Origin: Halospina sp040196175
GTDB taxonomy: Bacteria; Pseudomonadota; Gammaproteobacteria; Pseudomonadales; Oleiphilaceae
Assembly: GCF_040196175.1 (NCBI RefSeq)
Contig: NZ_JBEFNF010000005.1
Coordinates: 124,001-188,000, forward strand
Length of the DNA: 64,000 bases
Reading direction: 5' to 3'
The translations under genes and the position numbers were made by a program. This document shows positions 40,823 to 48,218 of the stretch, piece by piece. The notes beneath the pieces are model-generated. The model was not told the DNA's origin and made no database searches. It was given only the letters and a program-made list of their open reading frames with translations. Position 1 is the stretch's first letter. The number at the start of each line of letters is the position of its first letter.

Positions 40823-42262
40823 ATGCAACAGAAAAAACTGGTAAGCGCAGTGGCCCTGATGGGCTCGATGGCGGCCCTCACCGCCTGTAACAACGGCGAC
40901 GATGTGAACGTGGACTTGAGCAGCGGCTCCGGTGGTTCCGGCGGGGGTGGTGGCACCGTCAGTACCTGCCCGGCGTGGACATCGCCGGAAGCCCAGACCT
41001 CTGACGGCACCAACGTCTGTGCAATTGAGAACGACATCGAAGAAAACCGGACCCTGACCAGCGACATTCGCTGGATCCTGGACGGCAAGATTGAAGTCGG
41101 TAACGGCAATTCCGCGACATTTGATACGGAGTCCGAAGCCGACAACCTGACGCTCACGATCGAGCCCGGCACTGACATCCGTGGCGGGCGAGCCGACAGC
41201 TGGCTGATCATCACGCGTGGCTCCAAGATTGACGCGGCGGGTACTGCGGACAACCCGATTACGTTCAGCTCCGAGGATGACGACCTCGAGGGCGCCGGTG
41301 AGTGGGGCGGCCTGGTACTCCAGGGCTTTGCCCAGGCGAACCCGGGTAACAACGTTGATGCGGAGGCTGGTCTCGGCATCTACGGCCCGACAGCGAACGA
41401 TGGCGTCAGCAACGATGACAGCAGCGGTACGGTTCAGTACGTGCGGATCACTGAGGGTGGCTTCGAGGTCGCACCCGGTGAAGAGCTGAACGGCTTTACG
41501 CTCTTTGGCGTTGGCAGCGGTACGACCATCGACCACATCCAGGTTAACGACAACCAGGATGACGGCATCGAGTTCTTCGGCGGCACCGCCCAGGTGAGCC
41601 ATCTCGTACTGACCGACAACCTGGACGACAGCATCGACTTCGATCTTGGCTGGCAGGGCAACATTCAGTACGCCATCGTCAAGAAGAACTCCGAGAGTGA
41701 CCGGGGGATCGAGAGCGACAACAACGGCAGTGGCTTCGACGTAACACCGAGGACCCGTCCGACCATTGCCAACCTGACAATCGTCGGCGCAACCGGTGCC
41801 GGTGCCAACGCACTGCATCGCGAGGGCATGGGTGGTTTCATCCACAATGCGATCTACGATGCAGGTGATGTCTGCCTCGACGTGGATGACCAGAACAACG
41901 AAATCAACAACGATGAACTCATCTATGACGACGTGATCTTCAATTGCGCCGCGAATACGGCGGGCGACGATGACGACGGCAATGCCAATGAGTTCGCTGA
42001 CTCCATCCTGAACAACAACCGTTCCAATACGGTCTTCGATGAAGATCCGATGCTGGACGAAAACACTTTCCAGCCGTCCTCGGCCAACTCGACCCTGGGT
42101 TCTGCCAAGAACTTCAGAACCGTTCAGGAAAATGCCGGGGATGCCGCAGATGCGACAGCGGACATGAACTTCCTCGACGAGACCGATTATCTCGGTGCAG
42201 TGGATCCGGATGCCTCCAGCCCCTTCTGGTTCGAAGGCTGGACCCTGGAAGGCACCCTGTAA
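40823..42262 (+). CDS. Outer-membrane lipoprotein with beta-helix-like repeats
   Basis: A 479-aa lipoprotein with lipobox ALTAC (Cys22) and Asn at +2, which favours outer-membrane sorting. A Gly/Ser linker (about residues 33-45) leads to a body of irregular repeats (FGVGSGTTIDHIQVNDNQDD, HLVLTDNLDDSIDFDLGWQG and similar) like a right-handed parallel beta-helix. It is very rich in Asp and Asn, suggesting Ca2+ binding or a high-salt habitat. It lies 59 bases after the receptor and before a strong terminator, so the two form a unit. A surface-exposed substrate-binding partner, in the manner of SusD with SusC, is inferred. Confidence 0.8.
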   Translation: MQQKKLVSAVALMGSMAALTACNNGDDVNVDLSSGSGGSGGGGGTVSTCPAWTSPEAQTSDGTNVCAIENDIEENRTLTSDIRWILDGKIEVGNGNSATFDTESEADNLTLTIEPGTDIRGGRADSWLIITRGSKIDAAGTADNPITFSSEDDDLEGAGEWGGLVLQGFAQANPGNNVDAEAGLGIYGPTANDGVSNDDSSGTVQYVRITEGGFEVAPGEELNGFTLFGVGSGTTIDHIQVNDNQDDGIEFFGGTAQVSHLVLTDNLDDSIDFDLGWQGNIQYAIVKKNSESDRGIESDNNGSGFDVTPRTRPTIANLTIVGATGAGANALHREGMGGFIHNAIYDAGDVCLDVDDQNNEINNDELIYDDVIFNCAANTAGDDDDGNANEFADSILNNNRSNTVFDEDPMLDENTFQPSSANSTLGSAKNFRTVQENAGDAADATADMNFLDETDYLGAVDPDASSPFWFEGWTLEGTL

Positions 42263-42312
42263 CATAACCCATCCGATTGCCGGCCTCACTGGGCCGGTCC
42301 TTCCCTGCAGAG

Positions 42313-42342
42313 CCCGCTCACCATCCCCGGTGCGCGGGTTTT
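42313..42342 (+). terminator. Rho-independent terminator after the receptor-lipoprotein unit
   Basis: CCCGC-t-CACC pairs with GGTG-c-GCGGG (42313-42338) and is followed by TTTTC. Another short hairpin (CCGGCC/GGCCGG, 42280-42297) precedes it. It separates the receptor unit from the TtpC operon. Confidence 0.85.
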
Positions 42343-42360
42343 CATATTTCTGAAGTCTTG

Positions 42361-42391
42361 CTGTCACGTAACTGCAACATCCCGCTGTCAT
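42361..42391 (+). promoter_or_regulatory. Second Pho box, upstream of the TonB2/TtpC operon
   Basis: Three repeats occur: CTGTCAC (42361-42367), CTGCAAC (42372-42378, 11 bases on) and CTGTCAT (42385-42391). The first pair has Pho-box spacing but the second half is degenerate; the third is perfect in sequence but 13 bases on. An AT-rich -10-like region lies at 42402-42410. Confidence 0.65.
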
Positions 42392-42429
42392 CATCCCGCC
42401 TGAATTAAACCGATGAACCAGGAGTTCCG

Positions 42430-43233
42430 ATGACCCACGCAAGTGTTCGCTGGCCCTGGCGGCCTGTTCGCTCGCTGCTCGCGGCCTCCGTGCTGGGAAT
42501 GGCGCTGGGCAGCGCCGCGCAGGCGCAGGATGAACCGCTGGAGCAGATCGTTGAGACCGGCAAAGACCGGTTGGTGCAGAACCGCGAGATGCAGCAGCGC
42601 ATTAACGAGCTGGATAGTGAAATCCGCGACAAGGTTGAAGCCTACCGGGGTGTCAACCGCGAGATTGAGGGCCTGGAAATCTACCTGGCTCAGCTTGAGC
42701 GCCAGGTCGAAAGCCAGGAGCAGGAAATGGCGGACCTGGAGCAGTCCATCGACGAGGTCACCGAGACAGAGCGCCGTATTACGCCGCTCATGCTCAAGAT
42801 GGTCGACGCCCTGGAGCAGTTCGTGGCCCTGGATGTGCCCTTCCTGAAGGAAAAGCGTGAAGGTGAGGTTGCCGCCATCGCGGAGACCATGGACCGCTCG
42901 GACGTGAGCACCGCCGAGAAGTTTCGTAACCTGCTGGAGGTCTACCAGGAGGAAATCGAATACGGGCGCACCATCGAGGCCTACCGGGGTACGTTGGCCC
43001 AGAACGGTGACGAGCGCCAGGTGGACTTCCTGCGTATTGGGCGCATCGGGTTGCTCTATCAGACGCTCGATGGCAGCACCAGCGGCGTTTGGGATAACGA
43101 GCAGGAGCAGTGGCAGACCCTGCCCGCCACCTACAACAGCCAGGTTCAGGAAGGGCTGCGCATCGCCCGGGAACAGGCTGCGCCCGATCTGATCCGGCTG
43201 CCGCTGAGCGCGCCACAGGAGGCTGAGCAATGA
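42430..43233 (+). CDS. DUF3450 periplasmic coiled-coil protein
   Basis: A 267-aa exported protein with a signal peptide ending in AAQAQ (about residue 33) and a long coiled coil (about 40-115: QQRINELDSEIRDKVEAYRG and onward), then a globular part (QVDFLRIGRIGLLYQTLDG, about 197-215). DUF3450 proteins typically lie first in TtpC-ExbB-ExbD-TonB2 operons of Vibrio, Shewanella and relatives. The exact role is unknown; contact with the TtpC periplasmic domain is plausible. The stop overlaps the next start by 4 bases. Confidence 0.9.
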   Translation: MTHASVRWPWRPVRSLLAASVLGMALGSAAQAQDEPLEQIVETGKDRLVQNREMQQRINELDSEIRDKVEAYRGVNREIEGLEIYLAQLERQVESQEQEMADLEQSIDEVTETERRITPLMLKMVDALEQFVALDVPFLKEKREGEVAAIAETMDRSDVSTAEKFRNLLEVYQEEIEYGRTIEAYRGTLAQNGDERQVDFLRIGRIGLLYQTLDGSTSGVWDNEQEQWQTLPATYNSQVQEGLRIAREQAAPDLIRLPLSAPQEAEQ

Positions 43234-44621
43234 AGCGTATTCTGATTTTAATGCTGTGTCTGTGCCTGAGTCTGCCGGTATTGGCGCAGGCGCCCAACGG
43301 CGATCGTGGGGCTCGCCTCGGCGAATTGCTGGAGCTGGTGCGCCAGGGCAAGGCCCAGGATGCCAGTGAGCAGCGTGAGCGTCTGGAGCGTTTCATAGAA
43401 GAGCGCGACGAGCAGGACCAGCGTCTGGAGGAGCGCCGGGCCCGTCTGGCTGAGCTTAAGGACCAGGTTGAGTCGATGGAAAATCGCTTCGACGACAATG
43501 AGACCAAGATCGGGGAGCTGCAACAGCGTCTTGATGAGCGCTCGGGTGATCTCAAGGAGCTGTTTGGCGTGCTTCAGCAGGTCGGCAGTGATGTGCGTTC
43601 TACAATGAAGACGTCACCCACTAGCTCTCAGTACCCGGAGCGTGGCGAGTTCCTTCAGGCGCTGATCAAAAAAGCTGGTTCATCGTCCAAGCTGCCAACT
43701 ATCCGTGAGCTGGAAGAATTCTGGTACCGCATGCAGGAAGAGATGGTCGCTTCCGGCGAAATCGAACGCTATAACGCCGAAGTGGTCGGCAACACTGGCG
43801 AGAAGGGCGAACGGGAAGTTATCCGCGTTGGTACGTTCAACATACTGGATGGCGAGGGTCGGTATCTCAACTGGGAGAGCGACACCGGCAACTTGGTTGA
43901 GCTCCCCAGTCAACCGGCTGACCGCTACGTCTCCGCCGCCGCACAGTTCGTCAATGCAGACCCGGGTGAGCGTGAAGATTTCTGGCTTGACCCCTCGGGC
44001 GGTTCGCTGCTGTCGCTTTTGCTGCAGACTCCGGACCTGCGTGAGCGCATTAACCAGGGCGGTGTGATCGGCTACATTATTCTGGCACTGGGCGCCTTTG
44101 CGTTGCTGCTGACGCTGGAACGGCTGGTCTCGCTCGGCATCATCACCATGAAGGTGAACCGCCAGGCGCGCAGCGATGAGCCGGACCCCAACAATCCGCT
44201 GGGCCGGGTGATGCAGGTCTATCAGCAGAACAAGCACAAGGATTCCGAGACTCTGGAGCTCAAGCTGAGTGAGAGCATTGCCCAGGAGTCACCCAAGCTG
44301 ACCCGTTTCCTCGCGGTGCTCAAGATCATCGCAGTGGTGGCGCCCTTGCTGGGGCTGCTCGGCACCGTTACCGGTATGATCAACACCTTCCAGGCGATCA
44401 CGCTGTTCGGCACGGGCGATCCCAAGCTGATGGCCGGGGGTATTTCGCAGGCGCTGGTAACAACGGTCATGGGCCTGGCGGTGGCCATTCCCACAGTGCT
44501 GCTGCACACCGTCGTTCAGGGCCGGAGCAAGCGTCTCAGCCAGCTTCTGGAAGAGCGCTCCATCGGCATCATCGCGCGACGTGATGACGAGGGCGCTGGA
44601 ACCACCGAGGCGAACGCCTGA
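43230..44621 (+). CDS. ttpC: TtpC-like MotA/TolQ/ExbB protein with periplasmic coiled coil
   Basis: A 463-aa protein: signal peptide (LILMLCLCLSLPVLAQ), a periplasmic coiled coil (about residues 30-120), a periplasmic globular domain (about 120-265), then three membrane helices of the ExbB/TolQ family (about 275-295, 362-385 and 400-425, with VAPLLGLLGTVTGMINTFQA). This layout is that of TtpC, which Vibrio TonB2 systems need in addition to ExbB2-ExbD2. It should link proton flow to TonB2 movement. Confidence 0.92.
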   Translation: MKRILILMLCLCLSLPVLAQAPNGDRGARLGELLELVRQGKAQDASEQRERLERFIEERDEQDQRLEERRARLAELKDQVESMENRFDDNETKIGELQQRLDERSGDLKELFGVLQQVGSDVRSTMKTSPTSSQYPERGEFLQALIKKAGSSSKLPTIRELEEFWYRMQEEMVASGEIERYNAEVVGNTGEKGEREVIRVGTFNILDGEGRYLNWESDTGNLVELPSQPADRYVSAAAQFVNADPGEREDFWLDPSGGSLLSLLLQTPDLRERINQGGVIGYIILALGAFALLLTLERLVSLGIITMKVNRQARSDEPDPNNPLGRVMQVYQQNKHKDSETLELKLSESIAQESPKLTRFLAVLKIIAVVAPLLGLLGTVTGMINTFQAITLFGTGDPKLMAGGISQALVTTVMGLAVAIPTVLLHTVVQGRSKRLSQLLEERSIGIIARRDDEGAGTTEANA

Positions 44622-44633
44622 GGAGGCCCGAAG

Positions 44634-45167
44634 ATGCTACCGGTACAGCTCATCGAAGCCTACAACCAGGTGCTCCAGTTCCTGGAGCGCGGGGGCACTG
44701 TGCTCGGCTTCATCATGGTGGTCATCTTTGTCATGTGGTTGCTCATCATTGAGCGCGGGCTGTTCTTTGCACTGACGTTCCGGCGCCTGGCCGACCGGGT
44801 GCGGAACCAGTGGGAAGCGCGCTCCGAGCGCCAGTCCTGGTATGCCCACCAGGTGCGCCAGGACATGGTTACCAGCGTCCATCAGGAGCTCCAGCGCTCG
44901 CTGGGGCTGATCAAGGCACTGGTGACCATCTGCCCACTGTTGGGGCTGCTGGGCACCGTTACCGGCATGATCGAGGTTTTCGACGTCATGGCGGTAATGG
45001 GCACCGGCAGCGCCCGCGCCATGGCCTCCGGCATTTCCAAGGCCACCATTCCGACCATGGCCGGAATGGTGGGGGCCCTAACGGGTGTCTTCGCCATCAC
45101 GGTGCTTCAGCGCAACGCGCGGCTGAAGGCCACGCGGCTCGAAGACCAACTGACCTTTGACCACTGA
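44634..45167 (+). CDS. exbB: ExbB-type proton-channel subunit (TonB2 system)
   Basis: A 177-aa protein with three membrane helices, the second and third in the ExbB signature ICPLLGLLGTVTGMIEVFDV (about residues 101-120) and KATIPTMAGMVGALTGVFAI (about 138-157). It forms the proton-channel pentamer around ExbD. It follows TtpC by 12 bases. Confidence 0.94.
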   Translation: MLPVQLIEAYNQVLQFLERGGTVLGFIMVVIFVMWLLIIERGLFFALTFRRLADRVRNQWEARSERQSWYAHQVRQDMVTSVHQELQRSLGLIKALVTICPLLGLLGTVTGMIEVFDVMAVMGTGSARAMASGISKATIPTMAGMVGALTGVFAITVLQRNARLKATRLEDQLTFDH

Positions 45168-45177
45168 GTAGCGAATC

Positions 45178-45594
45178 ATGCGCAGACGTTTCCAATCATT
45201 CGCCAGTCAGGAAGCCGAAGAAGAGGAGAGCATCGACGTCACGCCCATGCTGGACGTGGTCTTCATCATGCTGATCTTTTTCATCGTGACCGCTTCCTTT
45301 GTGAAAGAGTCCGGACTGGAGGTGAACCGGCCCGATGCCAACACCGCGAACCAGCAGGACCAGGCCAGCATCCTTGTGGCCATCGGCCCCGATGGCGACA
45401 TCTGGATTGACCAGCGCAAGGTTGAGCCGGCGTCGGTCCGGGCCAATATCGAGCGCCTGCATGCCCAGAACCCCCAGGGGTCGGTGGTGATCCAGGCTGA
45501 CCAGGAGGCCGCCACTCGGCATCTGGTTTCAGTTATGGATTCCGCCCGGGAGGCGGGTGTTAACAACGTGTCCATTGCAGCGCAGGAGCCGTAA
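45178..45594 (+). CDS. exbD: ExbD-type proton-channel subunit (TonB2 system)
   Basis: A 138-aa protein with one N-terminal membrane helix carrying the essential protonatable Asp26 (DVTPMLDVVFIMLIFFIVTA, residues 20-39) and a periplasmic C-terminal domain. It works with ExbB and TtpC to energise TonB. The stop overlaps the tonB start by one base. Confidence 0.95.
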   Translation: MRRRFQSFASQEAEEEESIDVTPMLDVVFIMLIFFIVTASFVKESGLEVNRPDANTANQQDQASILVAIGPDGDIWIDQRKVEPASVRANIERLHAQNPQGSVVIQADQEAATRHLVSVMDSAREAGVNNVSIAAQEP

Positions 45595-46226
45595 TGAGCG
45601 GAGTCGGCATTCTGGGGCGGTTCCTCGCAGCGCTGGCTGTCGGCGCCGCCATAACCTTTACGGTCTTCTTTCTCATGCAGCAGCTGGTTGCCTCCGGCAC
45701 CGCGGCGCTGGGTGAGGACAGTGATCGTTATACCGTGGACTTCGTGCGCGTCCAGGAACAGAACCAGGTCAAGGAAAAGCAGCGTGACAAGCCCGAGCCG
45801 CCAGAGCCTCCGGAGGAACCGCCGGAGCCTGAAACGCCCCAGCAGACACAGCAGAAGGCCAGTACCAGCGGCGGTGGTCTGAGCATTGGCGATGTTGCCA
45901 TGGACAGCAGTCTGGACATCGGTGCCGGTGTCTCCGGCGGCGGCAACAGTGAATATCTGCCCATCGTCAAAGTCGAGCCGAACTATCCGCAGCGTGCGCT
46001 GCGCCGGGGGATTGAGGGCTACGTGGTGGTGGAGTTCACCGTGACCCAGCGCGGCAATGTTGAGAGCCCACGCGTTGTTGAGGCGGATCCCCAGGGCGTG
46101 TTCGACGAGGCGGCCAAGCAGGCGGCCAAAAAGTTCAAGTACCGGCCCAAGACCGTTAACGGAGAAGCCGTCGAGGTCGCGGGCGTGCGCAACATCATCC
46201 GTTTCGAAATGGAGGATGGGAGGTGA
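45594..46226 (+). CDS. tonB: TonB2-type energy transducer
   Basis: A 210-aa TonB: N-terminal membrane helix (about residues 7-35), a Pro/Glu-rich linker (about 60-82), and a C-terminal TonB domain (YLPIVKVEPNYPQRALRRGI, about 120-139; the rest up to the end). It spans the periplasm to contact TonB boxes of outer-membrane receptors, presumably the Pho-controlled receptor encoded upstream. The linker is short, as usual for TonB2. Confidence 0.94.
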   Translation: MSGVGILGRFLAALAVGAAITFTVFFLMQQLVASGTAALGEDSDRYTVDFVRVQEQNQVKEKQRDKPEPPEPPEEPPEPETPQQTQQKASTSGGGLSIGDVAMDSSLDIGAGVSGGGNSEYLPIVKVEPNYPQRALRRGIEGYVVVEFTVTQRGNVESPRVVEADPQGVFDEAAKQAAKKFKYRPKTVNGEAVEVAGVRNIIRFEMEDGR

Positions 46227-46230
46227 CATT

Positions 46231-47559
46231 ATGAAGACTCCAGGCTTAAGAACACTCGGCCTGCCGCTGATCGCGGTCACGTTTGTGCTTGGTCAGCCTG
46301 TTCCGGTGACGGACATGGTCCCGGCCGGGCTGACCAACCAGGCCCATGCGGAAGAGGACGACAATGTCCGCCGGACGCCGGCCATGCGGCAGAACGTTCA
46401 CAAACGTTTCAGTCGTATCCGGGAGCTGGCGGACAAGGGAAAGCTCGAAAACGCGTTTGAGGTCTGGGAGCGGATGGATCCGGCTAATCTCAATAGCTAC
46501 GAACGCGCCATGCGCTGGAATCTGGCGGCGTTTCTCCACCACCAGAGAAGCGATAATGAGGCCATTGCTAACGCCTACCGGAAGCTTCTGGAGCAAACCG
46601 ATATACCCCTTAGCCTGGAGCAGGACACCTGGTACAGCCTTGCCAGGGTGGAAATGGTGCGGGGCAGCTATGAGGCGGCCATGGAGGCACTGGATGAATG
46701 GTTCGCTCTGCAGGAGGATCCCGGTGCCAACGCCTATGCTCTGAAAGCGCAGCTTCATTACCGGCAGGAGAACTGGCGTCAGTCGCTTGATGCGATCAAC
46801 AGGGCGATTGAGGTTCGGCACAACAGCGGTGATCAGGTTGCCAAGAACTGGTATCTGCTGAAGCGCGGGATTCTGTACCAACAGGAGGACTACGAGGGGC
46901 TGGCAAGTGTTCTCGAGATTCTGGTTCGGGAATATCCCCAGAAGAGCTATCTGATGCAGCTGTCGTCCGTGTATGGCGAGCTTGATCGACCGGCGGAGCA
47001 GCTTGCGGTTCGTGAGGCGGCTTACGAAAAAGGGTATCTGGACAAGGAGTCTGAGCTGGTCGGTCTTGCACAGCTGATGGCCTCGCAGGACAGTCCATAC
47101 AGGGCGGCTGAGGTTCTGCGCAAGGGCATTGAAGGGGGCCGGATCGAAGCCACGAGAGAGAACCTGGAACGAATGGGTGACAATTTCCTGGTAGCCAAGG
47201 AATACGATAAGGCCATCGATGCGTTCAAGCAGGCGGCAGCCAAGACAGACAATGGCAAGCTGTACCTGCGGATGGCTCAGGTCGCCGCGGATCTGGGGGA
47301 CTGGGATGAGGCCGAGCAGTACGCCGCCAGGGCGGTCGAGCGTGGCGACTTTGATCGTCTCGGGCGTGCGCACGTCGTGCGCGGGCTTGCTCTGTACCAT
47401 CTCGAACGGTTCAGCGAGAGTCTGCAGTCCTTGGAACAGGCGCGTGGGTTTGAGGATACCCGTAAAATGGCCACCCAGTGGCATGACTATGTTCAGAAAG
47501 AGCAGAAGCGTCGCGAACAGCTTGAAGCGTCAGCGACATCAGGCATAAAAAGCTCGTAA
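46231..47559 (+). CDS. Exported TPR protein of TonB2 operon
   Basis: A 442-aa protein with a long signal peptide (to NQAHA, about residue 40) and multiple tetratricopeptide-like repeats (for example AYALKAQLHYRQENWRQSLD, NFLVAKEYDKAIDAFKQAAA, MAQVAADLGDWDEAEQYAAR). TPR proteins commonly close DUF3450/TtpC/TonB2 operons; the function is unknown. ATG 46231 was chosen over upstream in-frame codons within tonB because it begins a signal peptide and follows a GGGAGGTG site. Confidence 0.87.
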   Translation: MKTPGLRTLGLPLIAVTFVLGQPVPVTDMVPAGLTNQAHAEEDDNVRRTPAMRQNVHKRFSRIRELADKGKLENAFEVWERMDPANLNSYERAMRWNLAAFLHHQRSDNEAIANAYRKLLEQTDIPLSLEQDTWYSLARVEMVRGSYEAAMEALDEWFALQEDPGANAYALKAQLHYRQENWRQSLDAINRAIEVRHNSGDQVAKNWYLLKRGILYQQEDYEGLASVLEILVREYPQKSYLMQLSSVYGELDRPAEQLAVREAAYEKGYLDKESELVGLAQLMASQDSPYRAAEVLRKGIEGGRIEATRENLERMGDNFLVAKEYDKAIDAFKQAAAKTDNGKLYLRMAQVAADLGDWDEAEQYAARAVERGDFDRLGRAHVVRGLALYHLERFSESLQSLEQARGFEDTRKMATQWHDYVQKEQKRREQLEASATSGIKSS

Positions 47560-47626
47560 AGCGTGATCCGAATCGTGGTTCGTTGATGTTTTCAGGCAGC
47601 ATTACAACGTCATAGCCGTTACACTT

Positions 47627-48163
47627 GTGACCCCGAAGAGAAGGCGAGAGATTGCGAGTGTGCCGTGGAAAACGGAACGGGGACGTCGGCGTCATACACG
47701 CCATGAGCTGCGTCATGATGCTCTTCTGGTGGTGCAGGGGGGTGGTCCTACCGCGTGTCAGGTGGCGAACGTGTGTGAGCGGGGCATGTGGTTGGAAGGC
47801 GTTGCGGCAGAGTCCGTCATTGAACGCCTGACCCGCGATCCGACTCTGCCCGTGGAGATTCATCTTTTCATCAGCGGTAATGACGGTGAACGCCATGAGC
47901 GCCACATGGCGCGGGTTCGGCGCATACGCAGCCCGGGTATCGGCGTCCAGCTGGAACAGCCCGCGCCAGATATGGTGGCTGCGCTGCGCAGGCCAGGCGT
48001 CGCCAAACGGCGGCTTCTGATGAATTCTCAAGAGAATGCCCGGCTCTGGCGGGTTTTCCGGGAGCAGATTCCCACGCTGTTTTCGCCGCTCTTGGAGCAC
48101 TTTGTAGAAGCCTCACTTCGGCTTATCAATCAGGCTCTGGAAAAAAACAGCAACCCTGAATGA
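47627..48163 (+). CDS. PilZ domain protein, 5' part of a frameshifted DUF1631-GGDEF-EAL gene
   Basis: A 178-codon frame with a PilZ-like domain: RGRRRHTRHELRHDALLVV (about residues 19-37, the Arg-rich c-di-GMP motif), then CERGMWLEG (about 50-58) in place of the usual D/N-x-S-x-x-G. After about residue 125 it begins a helical region like the start of DUF1631 (FSPLLEHFVEASLRLINQAL). It stops shortly after an A7 run (48141-48147). Removing one A joins it exactly in frame to the next CDS, giving a 1241-aa protein. It starts at GTG 47627; GTG 47660 is an alternative. Confidence 0.75.
   Translation: MTPKRRREIASVPWKTERGRRRHTRHELRHDALLVVQGGGPTACQVANVCERGMWLEGVAAESVIERLTRDPTLPVEIHLFISGNDGERHERHMARVRRIRSPGIGVQLEQPAPDMVAALRRPGVAKRRLLMNSQENARLWRVFREQIPTLFSPLLEHFVEASLRLINQALEKNSNPE
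48141..48147 (+). other. A7 run at a +1 frameshift between PilZ and DUF1631-GGDEF-EAL frames
   Basis: Seven adenines end the PilZ frame (stop at 48161) while the following frame is open from here without a start codon until ATG 48219. Reading six adenines gives LEKTATLNERNQLRDARLLL and runs on into the next protein. It may be an assembly or sequencing indel, a real mutation, or a transcriptional slippage site. Confidence 0.7.
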
Positions 48164-48218
48164 ACGCAATCAACTGCGGGATGCCCGTCTGCTTCTTATT
48201 GATCAACGGGACGGGCTG

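Noticed and set aside
40799..42442. 547-codon open frame on the - strand across the beta-helix lipoprotein
   Set aside because: It mirrors the Asp/Asn codons of the real gene, giving a Val/Ile-rich product, and would run through the terminator and Pho box.
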